44,541 nt of DNA from Candidatus Solibacter usitatus (GCA_016191645.1 JACPVQ010000010.1:1-44541), one strand, 5' to 3'; counted from the first letter of the stretch, positions 1 through 8,891 are shown. Translations and numbers: made by a program. Notes: generated from the letters alone by a model not told the origin.

Positions 1-1
1 C

Positions 2-256
2 AAAGGGATCGAAAAGGGTCGCGTGGAAGGCCTGCAGGAAGGCCGCGTGGAAGGCCGCGTAGAAGGCCGCGTGGAAGGCAGGCAGGAAGTGCTTGGTGCA
101 TTACGCGCGGTTTTGCTGGACGTTTTGGCATCCCGCTTCGGTCCGCCGGATGAGCCGGTGACCAGCCGCGTGGCAGGAATCGATTCCGTGGACGAACTGC
201 GGACTTTGACCCGTCGAGCCTTGGCGGCCGGTTCGCTTCAAGAGGTCGGCGTCTGA
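2..256 (+). CDS. C-terminal fragment of Rpn/DUF4351-like protein (5' truncated by window edge)
   Basis: The reading frame is open from base 2, so the gene starts before the window and only about 84 C-terminal residues are visible. It begins with a charged repeat (GRVEG units) built on a near-perfect 12-bp DNA repeat at 38-73. It then continues as a helical tail with ASRFGPPDEP and DSVDELRTL. Repeats of this kind followed by a short helical domain ending in an 'SLEEV'-like motif are typical of Rpn-family recombination-promoting nuclease / DUF4351 proteins; the nuclease domain itself would lie upstream and cannot be seen. An internal GTG at 23 could be mistaken for a start but has no Shine-Dalgarno. 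The family call is an inference from the tail only. Confidence 0.5.
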   Translation, partial: KGIEKGRVEGLQEGRVEGRVEGRVEGRQEVLGALRAVLLDVLASRFGPPDEPVTSRVAGIDSVDELRTLTRRALAAGSLQEVGV

Positions 257-401
257 TTCACCCTGAGCGGCAGGACGCGCGGTTTTGAGAATTCATGCTG
301 CGCTTCACGCTACGCGCGCGTCCGTGAGCATGCGCTGTACGCTGAGCAGGTTCAGAGCACTGAAGCCAAGGTTTGCGCGCGCGAAGATACGTAAACCGCG
401 G
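257..401. other. Intergenic gap between convergent genes
   Basis: About 145 bp separate the stop of the Rpn-like tail from the stop of the cpaE-like gene on the other strand. I see GC-rich short inverted bits (CGCGCG runs) but no convincing stem followed by a T-run and no gene. Confidence 0.4.
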
Positions 402-1640
402 CTACGCGTTGCCGGCGTGTTTGACGGTGGGCTTGGAGAACATCGAGAGCAGCGTGGAAATGGCCGAAGTCCGCTGCGGCGCGCCGGCCACGGATTTGGG
501 ACGCGGCACCAGAAGATCTCCCAACTGAGTGACGGCCTTTCCAAACGCGGTGCTGGGAGAAGAAGCCTTTCCCTCCATCAACGCCTTCTGGATTCCTTCA
601 TAGTCCGAAGGCAGGACGTGGAAAATCTCGGGGCGCAGGGCGCTTTCGATGACTTCGCGGCTCACGCCGTGATCCTTACTATAACGATTGACCACGAGGC
701 GGATCTTGGAGGCGGCGATGTGATTCGATTCCAGATAGTCCGCCGCGCGTTGCGCGGCTTGCAGCGAAGGAAGCTCGTTCGTTGTAACCAGAAGCACCTG
801 GTCGCTATTGCGAGTAAGACTGAGGTTCCAGGCTCCGTATACGTTGCCCAGGTCGAAGATGACGATCTGATATTCGGCGCGGGCGAATTCCAGAATGAGC
901 GAGGCGTCCTTCAACTCCTGCAGGGCTTGGCTGGCCAGTTCCGGGGAAAGCAAAACATCAATGCCGTTGTTGTTGGTAACGATGTTGCGCCACATTCCGG
1001 CATCGAGCCCACTCGATCTGGACAGCACATCCGTGAAGCTGTAGTTGGACTTCAACTTTAGGAGGAACGAGAGCGTTCCGGTGAGAGGATCGAGATCGGC
1101 AAGAAGGATTTTTTCGAAACCGGCGCGTTTAAAATGCCGCGCAAGGTTGGAGGCAATGGTGGTACTGCCACAGGCGCCTTTTACGGGAACGACGGAAATA
1201 ATCTTGGCGCTGGAGTTGGCCCTCTCACTTCTTTGGAGATTGGCAATCCGTTCCACAACATGATCAAAGGCGTCGGGATCAAACGGGCGCACCAGGAATT
1301 CCACCGCCCCTTGCCGCACGGCTTTGAGGATGCCGTCAGGATAATCGGGAGGGAGCAGGACGACAACCTTCATAAGAGGTTGCGCGGCGATGATGTCGGG
1401 AATGAGGGCGAGTGCGGCGGCCTCATCGGTGATCATATCCAGGAAGCAGATGTTTGCCCCTTGTTCGCCCCCGAGTTCCGGCAAGGCTTGCTTACCCGGG
1501 TAGGATTGTATTTCGAGCACCGGGGTGGTAGGCAATCCAAGCGCGAAGAATTGCATGATCTCACTTGAAATCATGCGGTTAGGGGAGATGAGAGCGGCCT
1601 TCCACTTACTCGCAATCGCGGTGATCTCCGGTCTGGGCAT
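402..1640 (-). CDS. CpaE/TadZ-like pilus-assembly ATPase
   Basis: This 412-residue protein has the CpaE/TadZ layout. An N-terminal receiver-like domain (about 14-135) is followed by a MinD/ParA-type ATPase domain. The deviant Walker A motif KGACGSTTI lies at about 154-162 and LLADLDP at about 179-185. The first signature lysine is present, but the second, P-loop lysine is replaced by serine, as is common in TadZ/CpaE proteins that localise Tad pilus machinery at a pole. The receiver-like part lacks an obvious phosphorylatable aspartate environment, so it is probably a pseudo-receiver. No other tad/cpa gene is in the window. The divergent LuxR-type gene starts about 130 bp away and could share its promoter region. 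The C-terminus has a basic tail without repeats. Confidence 0.8.
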   Translation of the reverse strand: MPRPEITAIASKWKAALISPNRMISSEIMQFFALGLPTTPVLEIQSYPGKQALPELGGEQGANICFLDMITDEAAALALIPDIIAAQPLMKVVVLLPPDYPDGILKAVRQGAVEFLVRPFDPDAFDHVVERIANLQRSERANSSAKIISVVPVKGACGSTTIASNLARHFKRAGFEKILLADLDPLTGTLSFLLKLKSNYSFTDVLSRSSGLDAGMWRNIVTNNNGIDVLLSPELASQALQELKDASLILEFARAEYQIVIFDLGNVYGAWNLSLTRNSDQVLLVTTNELPSLQAAQRAADYLESNHIAASKIRLVVNRYSKDHGVSREVIESALRPEIFHVLPSDYEGIQKALMEGKASSPSTAFGKAVTQLGDLLVPRPKSVAGAPQRTSAISTLLSMFSKPTVKHAGNA

Positions 1641-1772
1641 CTTCCTTGGTGAATCTTCCTATGCCGTGAATCGGCTGTTTGAGGAAAAACATGAGAGTGT
1701 AGACCTCGAAACGGAACTAACACTGTGAGGGAGTTTTCCGATAAGCATTCTAAGGAAGGCATAAACAACACG

Positions 1773-2402
1773 ATGAGCGAACAGATTCCAGTAGCAATAT
1801 GCGAGACGCAGCCGTTGACGGCAATGGGATTGGAGCAGATCCTGCAGCAAGGCGGGTTTCCCTTCGCGGGGCGGGTGGATGACCTCAATCAGGTGGACGC
1901 TTTGCTGGGCTCCAGCGGGGCGCGCATTCTGATTCTCGACAAGTCGTTCGGCCTGCGGGTGGTGCTGGAATGGGTTGCCCGGCACCGTATCGAAGGCCAT
2001 GCGTCGGTGATTGTGTGGGGTCTTTCGCTGACCGAGGCGGAAGCGTTGGGGTTCCTGCAGGTGGGGGCCAAAGGCATCCTGCGCAAGACGGCATCGGCGG
2101 AGACAGTCCTCTCCTGTCTCCGCGCCGTGGCGGCTGGGGGGAGTTGGATGGAAGACAGCCTGTTCCGCGAAGTGGCGCGGTCGGAGCGTTCTTATCGCGC
2201 CGAACTCACTCCGCGCGAGACGCAGGTGATGGAACTGGTGGAACAAGGTCTCAAAAACCGGGAAATCGCCCACCATTTGGATATCCGCCAGGGCACGGTG
2301 AAAATCCACCTCAAGCACATCTTTGAAAAGACAGGGGTTCGTGGGCGATATGGTCTGGCGCTCAGCGGCATGAAGGAAAAAGGAATCCTGGCCGCGCCAT
2401 AA
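1773..2402 (+). CDS. LuxR/NarL-type response regulator
   Basis: This is a 209-residue regulator. The N-terminal receiver-like domain (about 5-120) has an Asp in the ILILDKSFG strand and a Lys in GILRKTAS, matching the phospho-acceptor and switch-lysine positions. The usual acidic pair after strand 1 is reduced to one Glu (AICETQ), so phosphorylation is uncertain. The C-terminal HTH (about 140-200; LTPRETQVMELV, REIAHHLDI, TVKIHLKHI) is a standard GerE/LuxR DNA-binding domain. I chose the ATG at 1773, where the protein begins with the conserved strand. A GTG at 1725 in the same frame has no ribosome site. No cognate kinase is adjacent. It is divergent from the CpaE-like gene, which it might regulate (inference). 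Confidence 0.85.
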   Translation: MSEQIPVAICETQPLTAMGLEQILQQGGFPFAGRVDDLNQVDALLGSSGARILILDKSFGLRVVLEWVARHRIEGHASVIVWGLSLTEAEALGFLQVGAKGILRKTASAETVLSCLRAVAAGGSWMEDSLFREVARSERSYRAELTPRETQVMELVEQGLKNREIAHHLDIRQGTVKIHLKHIFEKTGVRGRYGLALSGMKEKGILAAP

Positions 2403-2421
2403 CGCGTGTTATGCTGAGGGC

Positions 2422-3854
2422 GTGACCCACCCCTTCGGCCGCCTGATGCCGGCAACTTTGGTCTTTCTCCTTTGTTCGCCGGCATTCGGACAGTCTCGCC
2501 TCCTGGATGTTCTGCAGGAAGAGCTGAACCGCAATTTCTCCGCTGGCTGGAAACGGACCGCATCTATCGCCTGGCCACACAGCGTTTGATCCGCCTCAAA
2601 ACCAACACCGAAGTGAAGGCTGCCGAAGAGGACACCTCCGACGATTTTTCCATGGAAGGCGCGTCCACGCATTTCGAGCCCGCCGTGCCCCTGCAGTTTT
2701 CCAATAAGGAATGGCTGCCGAAATTACGAAAATGGTCGGCTGAATTCGCAAAATATCCCGGCGTGCTGGCGTGCGCCGTCACGCTGCAGGTGATGCGCGA
2801 CACGCGCTACCTGGTGAACTCGGAAGGCAGCAAGATCCAGCACGGACGCGGGTTTGCGCGCATCATTATTTCCGCGCGCGGCAAGGCCGGCGATGGGATG
2901 GACATTCCGGCGATGGAAAGTTTCGAGGCCGAATCGGCGGATCGTTTGCCCAAGGACGACGCTGTCCTGGCGGCGGTTCAAAAGGTGGCACGTCATGTGA
3001 CGGATCAGTTGAAAGCCCCGCTGGTGGCTCCCTTCGTCGGTCCCGCAATCTTATCCGGCAGTTCCGCCGGCGTTTTCTTTCACGAAATCTTTGGACACCG
3101 CGTGGAGGGTCATCGCCAGAAGGACGAAAACGAAGGCCAGACCTTTACGAAGAGCGTGGACAAGCCGGTGCTGCCGGAGTTCCTTTCCGTCACCTTCGAC
3201 CCAACACGCAAAACCTTGGGCAAGACCGATCTCAACGGCTGGTACCTGTACGACGACGAAGGCGTGAAGGCGCGCCCCGTGAAACTGGTGGAGAACGGGA
3301 TTCTCAAAACGTTTCTCATGTCGCGCTCTCCCATCAGAGGCTTCGCCAAATCGAATGGCCACGGACGCCGTCAGCCGGGAGCGGAAGTGGTGGCGCGGCA
3401 ATCGAATCTACTGGTGGAATCGAAGCAGGCCGTTTCCAAAGAAAAGCTGCGCGCGATGTTGTTGGAGGAAGTCAAAAGACAAGACAAGCCGTACGGTTTG
3501 TATTTCGAGCAAGTGACCGGCGGCTTCACGACCACGGGCCGTCAAGGATTGCAGGCCTTCAGCGTGCAGCCACTGGTGGTCTACCGAATTTACGCCGATG
3601 GCCGCCCCGATGAATTGGTACGCGGCGTGAGCATTGTGGGAACGCCGCTGGCAAGCTTCGCGAAGATCATCGCGACCTCCGATACGCCGGAAGTTTTCAA
3701 TGGCATCTGCGGCGCGGAATCGGGAAGCGTGCCCGTGTCGGCGGCATCGCCCGCATTATTGGTCACCGAGATTGAAGTGCAGCGAAAGCCCGCGGGCATG
3801 GACGCGCCGCCGGCGCTTCCACGGCCTACGGCAGCGACCGGAGGTACAAACTAA
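2422..3854 (+). pseudogene. TldD-like metalloprotease gene with internal deletion and frameshift
   Basis: The gene appears to start with GTG 2422. It encodes a secretion signal (LVFLLCSPAFGQ) and the family's opening helix (LLDVLQEELNRNFS), then runs out of frame. The rest, from RWLETDRIYRLATQ (about 2541) to 3854, is in another frame and matches the TldD/PmbA family. The zinc-binding HEIFGH (HExxxH) at 3081-3098 is intact, and the C-terminal domain is complete. Alignment by eye with the next gene shows about 80-85 residues missing at the junction (about 2533-2545), covering the N-terminal beta domain. Translation could still restart downstream, for example at ATG 2652, giving a domain with the active site but without the N-terminal lid. 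TldD acts with TldE as a peptide-degrading protease. A sequencing error alone could explain a frameshift but not the missing length. Confidence 0.75.
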
Positions 3855-5579
3855 ATGACACTCCTGCTCGCACTTACCCTCATCGCCGCCGCGCAAACGC
3901 CTCCCGCGCAGGATCCGATTCTACGTTCGATGAAAGACGAACTCGATCGCAGCCGCACTTTGAATGTTGCGCGCATGGCGCCCTATTTCATTGAGTATTC
4001 GCTGGACGACGCGGTTCTCTACAATGTCAGCGCCACCTACGGCGGCGTGCTCAACGAGAGCAATCTGCGCGTGCGGCAGCCGCGCGTGCGCATCCGCGTG
4101 GGCGATGCGAAGCTGGACAACACGAATCACATCTTCAGCGAAGGCTATCGCGGCGCGCGCTACGATTCTTCGCAGTTCGCTCTCGACGACAACTACGATG
4201 CGCTGCGTCTGGGATGGTGGCTGGCTACCGACCGCACTTACAAGCAGGCTCTCGAAGCATTGGCGCGCAAGAAGGCGTCCCTGCGCAACGTCAATCTTTC
4301 CGAGCAACTCCCTGATTTCAGCGCCGCGTCTCCACTCACGCACCTGCCCGCGTTCACGCAGAAGCCGATCGAAGAAGCGCTGTGGCGCGCGCGCGTCAAA
4401 GCACTCTCATCGGTATTTTCCGCTTACCCGGACATCCTCGCTTCGGAAGTAACCGCCAGCACGTCGCTCACGACAACGTATCTGCTGAATTCCGAAGGCA
4501 CGCAACTGCGCTATCCCGATAATCTGGCCAGCGTGCGCATCCGCGCCTCCGCCATTACGCCCGACGGCATGGCCGTGCGCGATCACGATTATTTCGTCTC
4601 GCCCGAGGCGTCCGGGCTGCCCGCGGAGGCGATCATGAACGCGGCCGCCGTGCGCGTGGCGCAGAATGTCACGGCATTGACGAAAGCTCCTTCTCTGGAT
4701 TCCTACTCCGGACCGATGTTATTTGAAGGCGCGGCGGGACCGCAGCTGATCGCCGAACTGTTGTGCCGCAACCTCACCGTCAACCGGCGTCCGATCTCCG
4801 ATCCGGACCGGCCCATCAATCTGCCGGCGGGCGAGTTGGAAGGGCGCATCGGTTCGCGCATTCTGCCCGAATGGGCGGATGCGGTAGACGACCCTACGCA
4901 GAAGGAATGGCGCGGCGCGCCGCTGATGGGGTTTTATGTTGCCGATGCCGATGGCGTTCCGCCGAAGCCGCTGCCGCTGGTGGAAAAGGGCGTACTGAAA
5001 ACTTACTACACGACGCGGCAACCCTTGCCGGGCGCGGAGATTTCCAACGGCCACGCGCGACTGCCGGGAGGTTTGGGGAACAACACCGCTACCGGCGGCA
5101 ATCTGTTCTTTCGCAGCAGCCAGCCGGTGTCCGCGGTCGATCTCAAGAAACGTTTCCTGGAGATGATCCAGCAGCGCGGGAAACCATTTGGCATTATCGT
5201 GCGCAAGATCGACTTCCCGTCTACCGCCAGTGGTGACGAGATCCGGCGCATTGCGGGCGGCTCGCAGGGCCGCGCCATCGCGCGTCCGCTTCTGGCGTAT
5301 AAGGTGACTCCCGACGGCAAAGAGGAATTGATTCGCGGCGTGCGTTTCCGCGGCGTCAATGCGCGTTCGCTCAAGGATATGGCGGCGGCATCGGATGAAG
5401 CGATCGTGTTTCAGTACTTGGAAAACCGCGCGCCCTTTGCACACCTGGAAGCCGGCGGCTATGTGGCGGGCGTCTCCGTGATCGCGCCCTCGCTGCTGTT
5501 CGACGATCTGGAATTGGAAAAGATTCCCGGCGAATTGCCGAAACCACCGCTGGTTCCGCCGCCGTCTCTCACACAGTAG
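3855..5579 (+). CDS. Secreted TldE/PmbA-like protein (non-catalytic partner)
   Basis: This 574-residue protein starts immediately after the stop of the TldD-like gene (TAA then ATG), so the two are translationally coupled. It has a signal peptide (about 1-18, ending near AAAQTPP) and the full TldD/PmbA architecture: an N-terminal beta-rich domain (about 30-170) and a C-terminal domain with the GVLKTYYTTRQPLPG and SNGHARLPGG segments. At the place where the TldD-like neighbour has HEIFGHxxxGH, this protein reads AELLCRNLTVN, so the zinc ligands are absent. In known TldD/TldE pairs one subunit carries the metal and the other does not, so this is the TldE-like subunit. It is intact although its partner is broken. 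A signal peptide on this family suggests an envelope location, unlike the cytosolic E. coli proteins. Confidence 0.82.
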   Translation: MTLLLALTLIAAAQTPPAQDPILRSMKDELDRSRTLNVARMAPYFIEYSLDDAVLYNVSATYGGVLNESNLRVRQPRVRIRVGDAKLDNTNHIFSEGYRGARYDSSQFALDDNYDALRLGWWLATDRTYKQALEALARKKASLRNVNLSEQLPDFSAASPLTHLPAFTQKPIEEALWRARVKALSSVFSAYPDILASEVTASTSLTTTYLLNSEGTQLRYPDNLASVRIRASAITPDGMAVRDHDYFVSPEASGLPAEAIMNAAAVRVAQNVTALTKAPSLDSYSGPMLFEGAAGPQLIAELLCRNLTVNRRPISDPDRPINLPAGELEGRIGSRILPEWADAVDDPTQKEWRGAPLMGFYVADADGVPPKPLPLVEKGVLKTYYTTRQPLPGAEISNGHARLPGGLGNNTATGGNLFFRSSQPVSAVDLKKRFLEMIQQRGKPFGIIVRKIDFPSTASGDEIRRIAGGSQGRAIARPLLAYKVTPDGKEELIRGVRFRGVNARSLKDMAAASDEAIVFQYLENRAPFAHLEAGGYVAGVSVIAPSLLFDDLELEKIPGELPKPPLVPPPSLTQ

Positions 5580-5591
5580 CTTGAGAGCGCG

Positions 5592-7907
5592 ATGGGTATC
5601 CTGGGCCGCAAAGTTTTTCGCGAAGTAGCAGCGGGTGCGCTACTCGGCTCCGTGCTGTTTACCTTCGTGCTGTTCTTACAGAGACTGGGCAAGCTATTTG
5701 AACAGCTGGTCACCAGCACGGCTACGCCGGAACTGATCGGCACGCTGTTCGCATTGATACTGCCGCAAGTGTTGACCTTCACCATTCCCGTGGGCGTATT
5801 GGTGGGCGTGCTTGTCGCCATGGGGCGCATGTCGGCTGATGCGGAAATCATCGCCATGCGCGCGTGCGGATCTCCCAGCCGCCGGCTTCTCATCCCGGTG
5901 GGTTTGTTTGCCTTGATTGGCGCCGGACTCACGGCGTACACCACATGCATTTTGAATCCCTGGGCGACGCGAGAGACGTTTGTCATTCTCAATCGCATGG
6001 TCGCCGCGCAGGTGACCGCTGAGATTCAGCCGCGCATCTTCGAAGAGCAGTTTCCCAATCGGATTCTTTATGTGCGCGAAGTGGGACCGCCTGGGCCTAC
6101 GGTCCGCTGGTCGCAGGTATTCATGGCCGATCTTTCGCCGCCCGCCGAACGCAAAGGGGCGGGAGAACGCGGCGATGCTCCGCGCATCACCATTTCCTCG
6201 GAGACGCTCGCCTCGCCCGATGCCGCCAACAATCGCATTCAGCTGGCCATGCGGAACGGGAGCAGTTTCGAGGTAGGCAAGGACATCGCCGAATATTTCA
6301 GCACCTCGTTTCCCAAAGGCGAGCAGGCGCTGGACGCGCCCAAGCGCAATGAATTGAAGCCGTCGGGCTTCAGCCAGCTGGATATGGAGCCGCTGCGCAA
6401 ACAGATGGAGGGCAACATTGAAGCCGCCATCGACTTTCATCGCCGCCTGGCGCTGCCCGTGGCCTGTCTGGTGCTGGCCATGCTCGCCGTGCCGCTGGGC
6501 GTTTCGTCGCGCAAAGGAGGCAAGTCGTCGGCCTTCGTGCTCACGGTGGCGCTGGGCTTTTTCTACTTCATGGGACTGATTGGCATGATCGGGCTGGCGC
6601 GGCAGAAAACGCTGCCGCCGGGGATGGCCGTATGGATGCCGAACATGGTGTTCGCGGCGCTTTCCCTGGTTCTCATCGTGAGACTGGAAAAGCCGGACGA
6701 TGTGGATTGGAGCCAGTGGACGAAAGATCTGTTTCAGCGATTGTGGAAACGCCTGCGCGGCAGTGCGCCGTTCCGCAACGGCGAGGAGGGCGTGCGGCGT
6801 CTGCCGCTGCTGCCGCAGATCATCGACACTTATGTTCTGTCGTCGTTCCTTTATTACTGGATCGTGCTGACGCTGGCCTTTGTCGGCATGACGCACGTGT
6901 TCACGTTTTTCGAATTGCTGGGCGATATTGTAAAAAACAAAATCCCCATGGCGCGTGTGGCGGCTTATCACCTGTTTCTGACGCCGCGCCTGCTCTACGA
7001 TGCCGCGCCGCTGAGCGTGCTGGTGGCCGTGCTGGTGACGTTTGGCCTGCTGGCGCGGAGCAATGAAATCACGGCTATGAAGGCGTGCGGCATCAGCGTC
7101 TACCGCCTAACCGTGCCGGTGCTGCTGGCGAGTCTGGTGATCAGCGGGCTTCTGTTCGCCTTCGACTACTCCATTGTCCCCGAGGCGAACCTGGTGCAGG
7201 ATGCCATTCGCAACGAGATCAAAGGCCGCCCCGTGCAGACGTATTACCGGCCGGACCGCAAGTGGATTCTCGGGCAGGGCCCGTGGATCTACTACTACAA
7301 ACACATGGACCCGGCGGAAAACGTGATGATCGGCGTGAGCGTCTACGAACTGGATGCGCGGAGCTTCCGCATGAAGCGCCACATTGCCGCCGAGCGCGCG
7401 CGCTGGGAACCGACACTGCAACGCTGGGTTTTCCAAAACGGTTGGATGCGCGATTTCAACGGCATCAGCGTCACGCAGTTTCAGAATTTCGAAGGCAAGA
7501 CCGCCACGTTCGAAGAACTCACCGAGCCGCCCTCGTGGTTTCTCAAGGAAGTGAAGCAGTACACGCAGATGAACTTTCATCAGCTGCGCGATTATATCCG
7601 CGAGCTGCGGCAGAGCGGCTTCGACACCGTACGCTTTGAGGTGCAGTATCACAAGAAATTCGCCGTGCCGCTGTTTGCGGCCATTATGGCGATCATCTCG
7701 CTCCCCTTCGCGTTTTTCTCCGGCAACCGCGGCGCCACCGCGCCGGTGGGCATCAGCCTGGCCATCGCCATCTGCTATTGGGCGCTGGGCCAGTTGTTCG
7801 AGCAGATGGGCAACGTCGGGCAGCTGCCCGCGGAGATGGCGGCGTGGAGCCCGGACGTCGTGTTTTCGCTGGCCGGCATCTACTTCATGATGCGCGTGCG
7901 GACGTGA
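5592..7907 (+). CDS. Fused LptF-LptG lipopolysaccharide export permease
   Basis: At 771 residues this is twice the usual length of an LptF or LptG protein and holds two consecutive YjgP/YjgQ permease units. Unit 1 (about 1-370) has N-terminal membrane helices, an 'EIIAMRACG' cytoplasmic coupling helix, a periplasmic beta-jellyroll and three C-terminal helices. Unit 2 (about 400-771) repeats the pattern with 'EITAMKACGISVYRL'. These 'ACG' motifs are the segments that dock on the LptB ATPase. A linker of about 35 polar residues joins the units. The fused protein would supply the inner-membrane half of the LPS transport bridge as one chain. It follows the tldE-like gene by 12 bp and probably shares its transcript. 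No lptB, lptA or lptC is in the window. Confidence 0.88.
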   Translation: MGILGRKVFREVAAGALLGSVLFTFVLFLQRLGKLFEQLVTSTATPELIGTLFALILPQVLTFTIPVGVLVGVLVAMGRMSADAEIIAMRACGSPSRRLLIPVGLFALIGAGLTAYTTCILNPWATRETFVILNRMVAAQVTAEIQPRIFEEQFPNRILYVREVGPPGPTVRWSQVFMADLSPPAERKGAGERGDAPRITISSETLASPDAANNRIQLAMRNGSSFEVGKDIAEYFSTSFPKGEQALDAPKRNELKPSGFSQLDMEPLRKQMEGNIEAAIDFHRRLALPVACLVLAMLAVPLGVSSRKGGKSSAFVLTVALGFFYFMGLIGMIGLARQKTLPPGMAVWMPNMVFAALSLVLIVRLEKPDDVDWSQWTKDLFQRLWKRLRGSAPFRNGEEGVRRLPLLPQIIDTYVLSSFLYYWIVLTLAFVGMTHVFTFFELLGDIVKNKIPMARVAAYHLFLTPRLLYDAAPLSVLVAVLVTFGLLARSNEITAMKACGISVYRLTVPVLLASLVISGLLFAFDYSIVPEANLVQDAIRNEIKGRPVQTYYRPDRKWILGQGPWIYYYKHMDPAENVMIGVSVYELDARSFRMKRHIAAERARWEPTLQRWVFQNGWMRDFNGISVTQFQNFEGKTATFEELTEPPSWFLKEVKQYTQMNFHQLRDYIRELRQSGFDTVRFEVQYHKKFAVPLFAAIMAIISLPFAFFSGNRGATAPVGISLAIAICYWALGQLFEQMGNVGQLPAEMAAWSPDVVFSLAGIYFMMRVRT

Positions 7908-7926
7908 CCCTGTACTCCAGACCTGC

Positions 7927-7996
7927 GAGGCGATCTTCAGATCGCCTCGTTGCGGGATCTGGAGATCCCGCCGCCGGTCTGGAGACCGGCCCCACA
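7927..7996 (+). repeat. Three-stem palindromic element, copy A
   Basis: Three perfect palindromes lie side by side: GAGGCGATCT/AGATCGCCTC (7927-7948, centre TC), GCGGGATCT/AGATCCCGC (7952-7971, centre GG) and GCCGGTCT/AGACCGGC (7973-7990, centre GG). They end in CCCCAC. The element fills the gap between lptFG and the hydrolase gene. Four related copies occur elsewhere in the window. An open frame through it would add a false 'MRDLEIPP' N-terminus to the hydrolase. Confidence 0.85.
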
Positions 7997-8003
7997 CAAC
8001 AGT

Positions 8004-8009
8004 TATAAT
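8004..8009 (+). promoter_or_regulatory. Possible -10 box with leaderless start
   Basis: A perfect TATAAT lies 9 bp before the ATG at 8019. Transcription would begin about at the ATG, and no Shine-Dalgarno is present, so the hydrolase mRNA may be leaderless. No good -35 box is seen, because repeat copy A occupies that position. Confidence 0.35.
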
Positions 8010-8018
8010 CTGGAAACC

Positions 8019-8891
8019 ATGATGCGCACCGTATTCTCTCTTTTCGCTTTGCTGGCCGCGCATGCCGCAGCCCAACAAACGCCTTACCCGCCGCACTTCG
8101 ACGGCGCTCGCGAGGAAGTTTACAAAACCATTGGCGACGTGAAGATGAAGTTGTACATCTTCGAACCGAAAGGCCATACGGCGGCGGACAAGCGCGCTGC
8201 CATCGTATTTTTCTTCGGCGGCGGCTGGACCAACGGCAATCCCAAACAATTCGAACAGCACAGCCGTGTGCTTGCGGCGAAGGGAATGGTGGCCATCACT
8301 GCGGACTACCGTGTTGCGAGCAGACACCAGGTGAAGGTTGTGGATTGCGTGCGCGACGCCAAGTCGGCCATTCGCTACGTGCGGGCGAATGCCGCGCGGC
8401 TTGGCATTGACCCGGATCGCATCGCCGCGGGCGGCGGCTCGGCGGGCGGCCATCTTGCGGCGGCGACGGGAGTCATCGCCGGTCTCGACGAAGCATCGGA
8501 AAACGGGAAAATCAGTTCGCGGCCGAATGCCATGGTGCTGTTCAACCCCGCGCTGGTATTGGGCAATCTCCCCGGAGAACCGAAGGACGCCGAAGATCGT
8601 TATTCGCAGCGCACCGGCATCGCTCCGGAGAAACTCTCCCCCTGGCACCAGGTAGCCAAATCCGCGCCCCCGGCGATTGTCTTTCATGGGAAAGCCGACA
8701 CGACGGTTCCCTACGCGAAGTCGGAGGCGTTTTGCGCGAAGATGAAGGAGTCGGGGAACCGCTGTGAGCTGGTGGGCTACGAAGGTCAGGCGCATGGCTT
8801 TTTCAACTACGAACGCGGCGATGGAAAAATGTATCAGGACACGTCGGCGAAAATGGTTCGATTCCTCGCCGCTTTGGGTTACATGAAGTAA
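8019..8891 (+). CDS. Secreted alpha/beta hydrolase (esterase/lipase-like)
   Basis: This 290-residue protein has a signal peptide (MMRTVFSLFALLAAHAAAQ). Its alpha/beta-hydrolase fold is of the HSL/acetyl-esterase kind. FFGGGWTNGN is the oxyanion-hole segment, a variant of HGGGW. GGGSAGGH carries the nucleophile serine. An Asp occurs in KADTTVP and the catalytic His in GQAHGFF near the C-terminus. It probably cleaves short ester substrates such as acetylated sugars in the periplasm; the real substrate is unknown. I chose ATG 8019 because the signal peptide begins there. A longer frame upstream reads through repeat copy A. It overlaps the next gene by one base (TAATG), so the two form an operon. 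Confidence 0.82.
   Translation: MMRTVFSLFALLAAHAAAQQTPYPPHFDGAREEVYKTIGDVKMKLYIFEPKGHTAADKRAAIVFFFGGGWTNGNPKQFEQHSRVLAAKGMVAITADYRVASRHQVKVVDCVRDAKSAIRYVRANAARLGIDPDRIAAGGGSAGGHLAAATGVIAGLDEASENGKISSRPNAMVLFNPALVLGNLPGEPKDAEDRYSQRTGIAPEKLSPWHQVAKSAPPAIVFHGKADTTVPYAKSEAFCAKMKESGNRCELVGYEGQAHGFFNYERGDGKMYQDTSAKMVRFLAALGYMK

Noticed and set aside
7107..8795. A 562-codon minus-strand frame across lptFG and the hydrolase
   Set aside because: Antisense shadow of two well-supported genes; composition is His/Arg/Gly-rich without recognisable domains.
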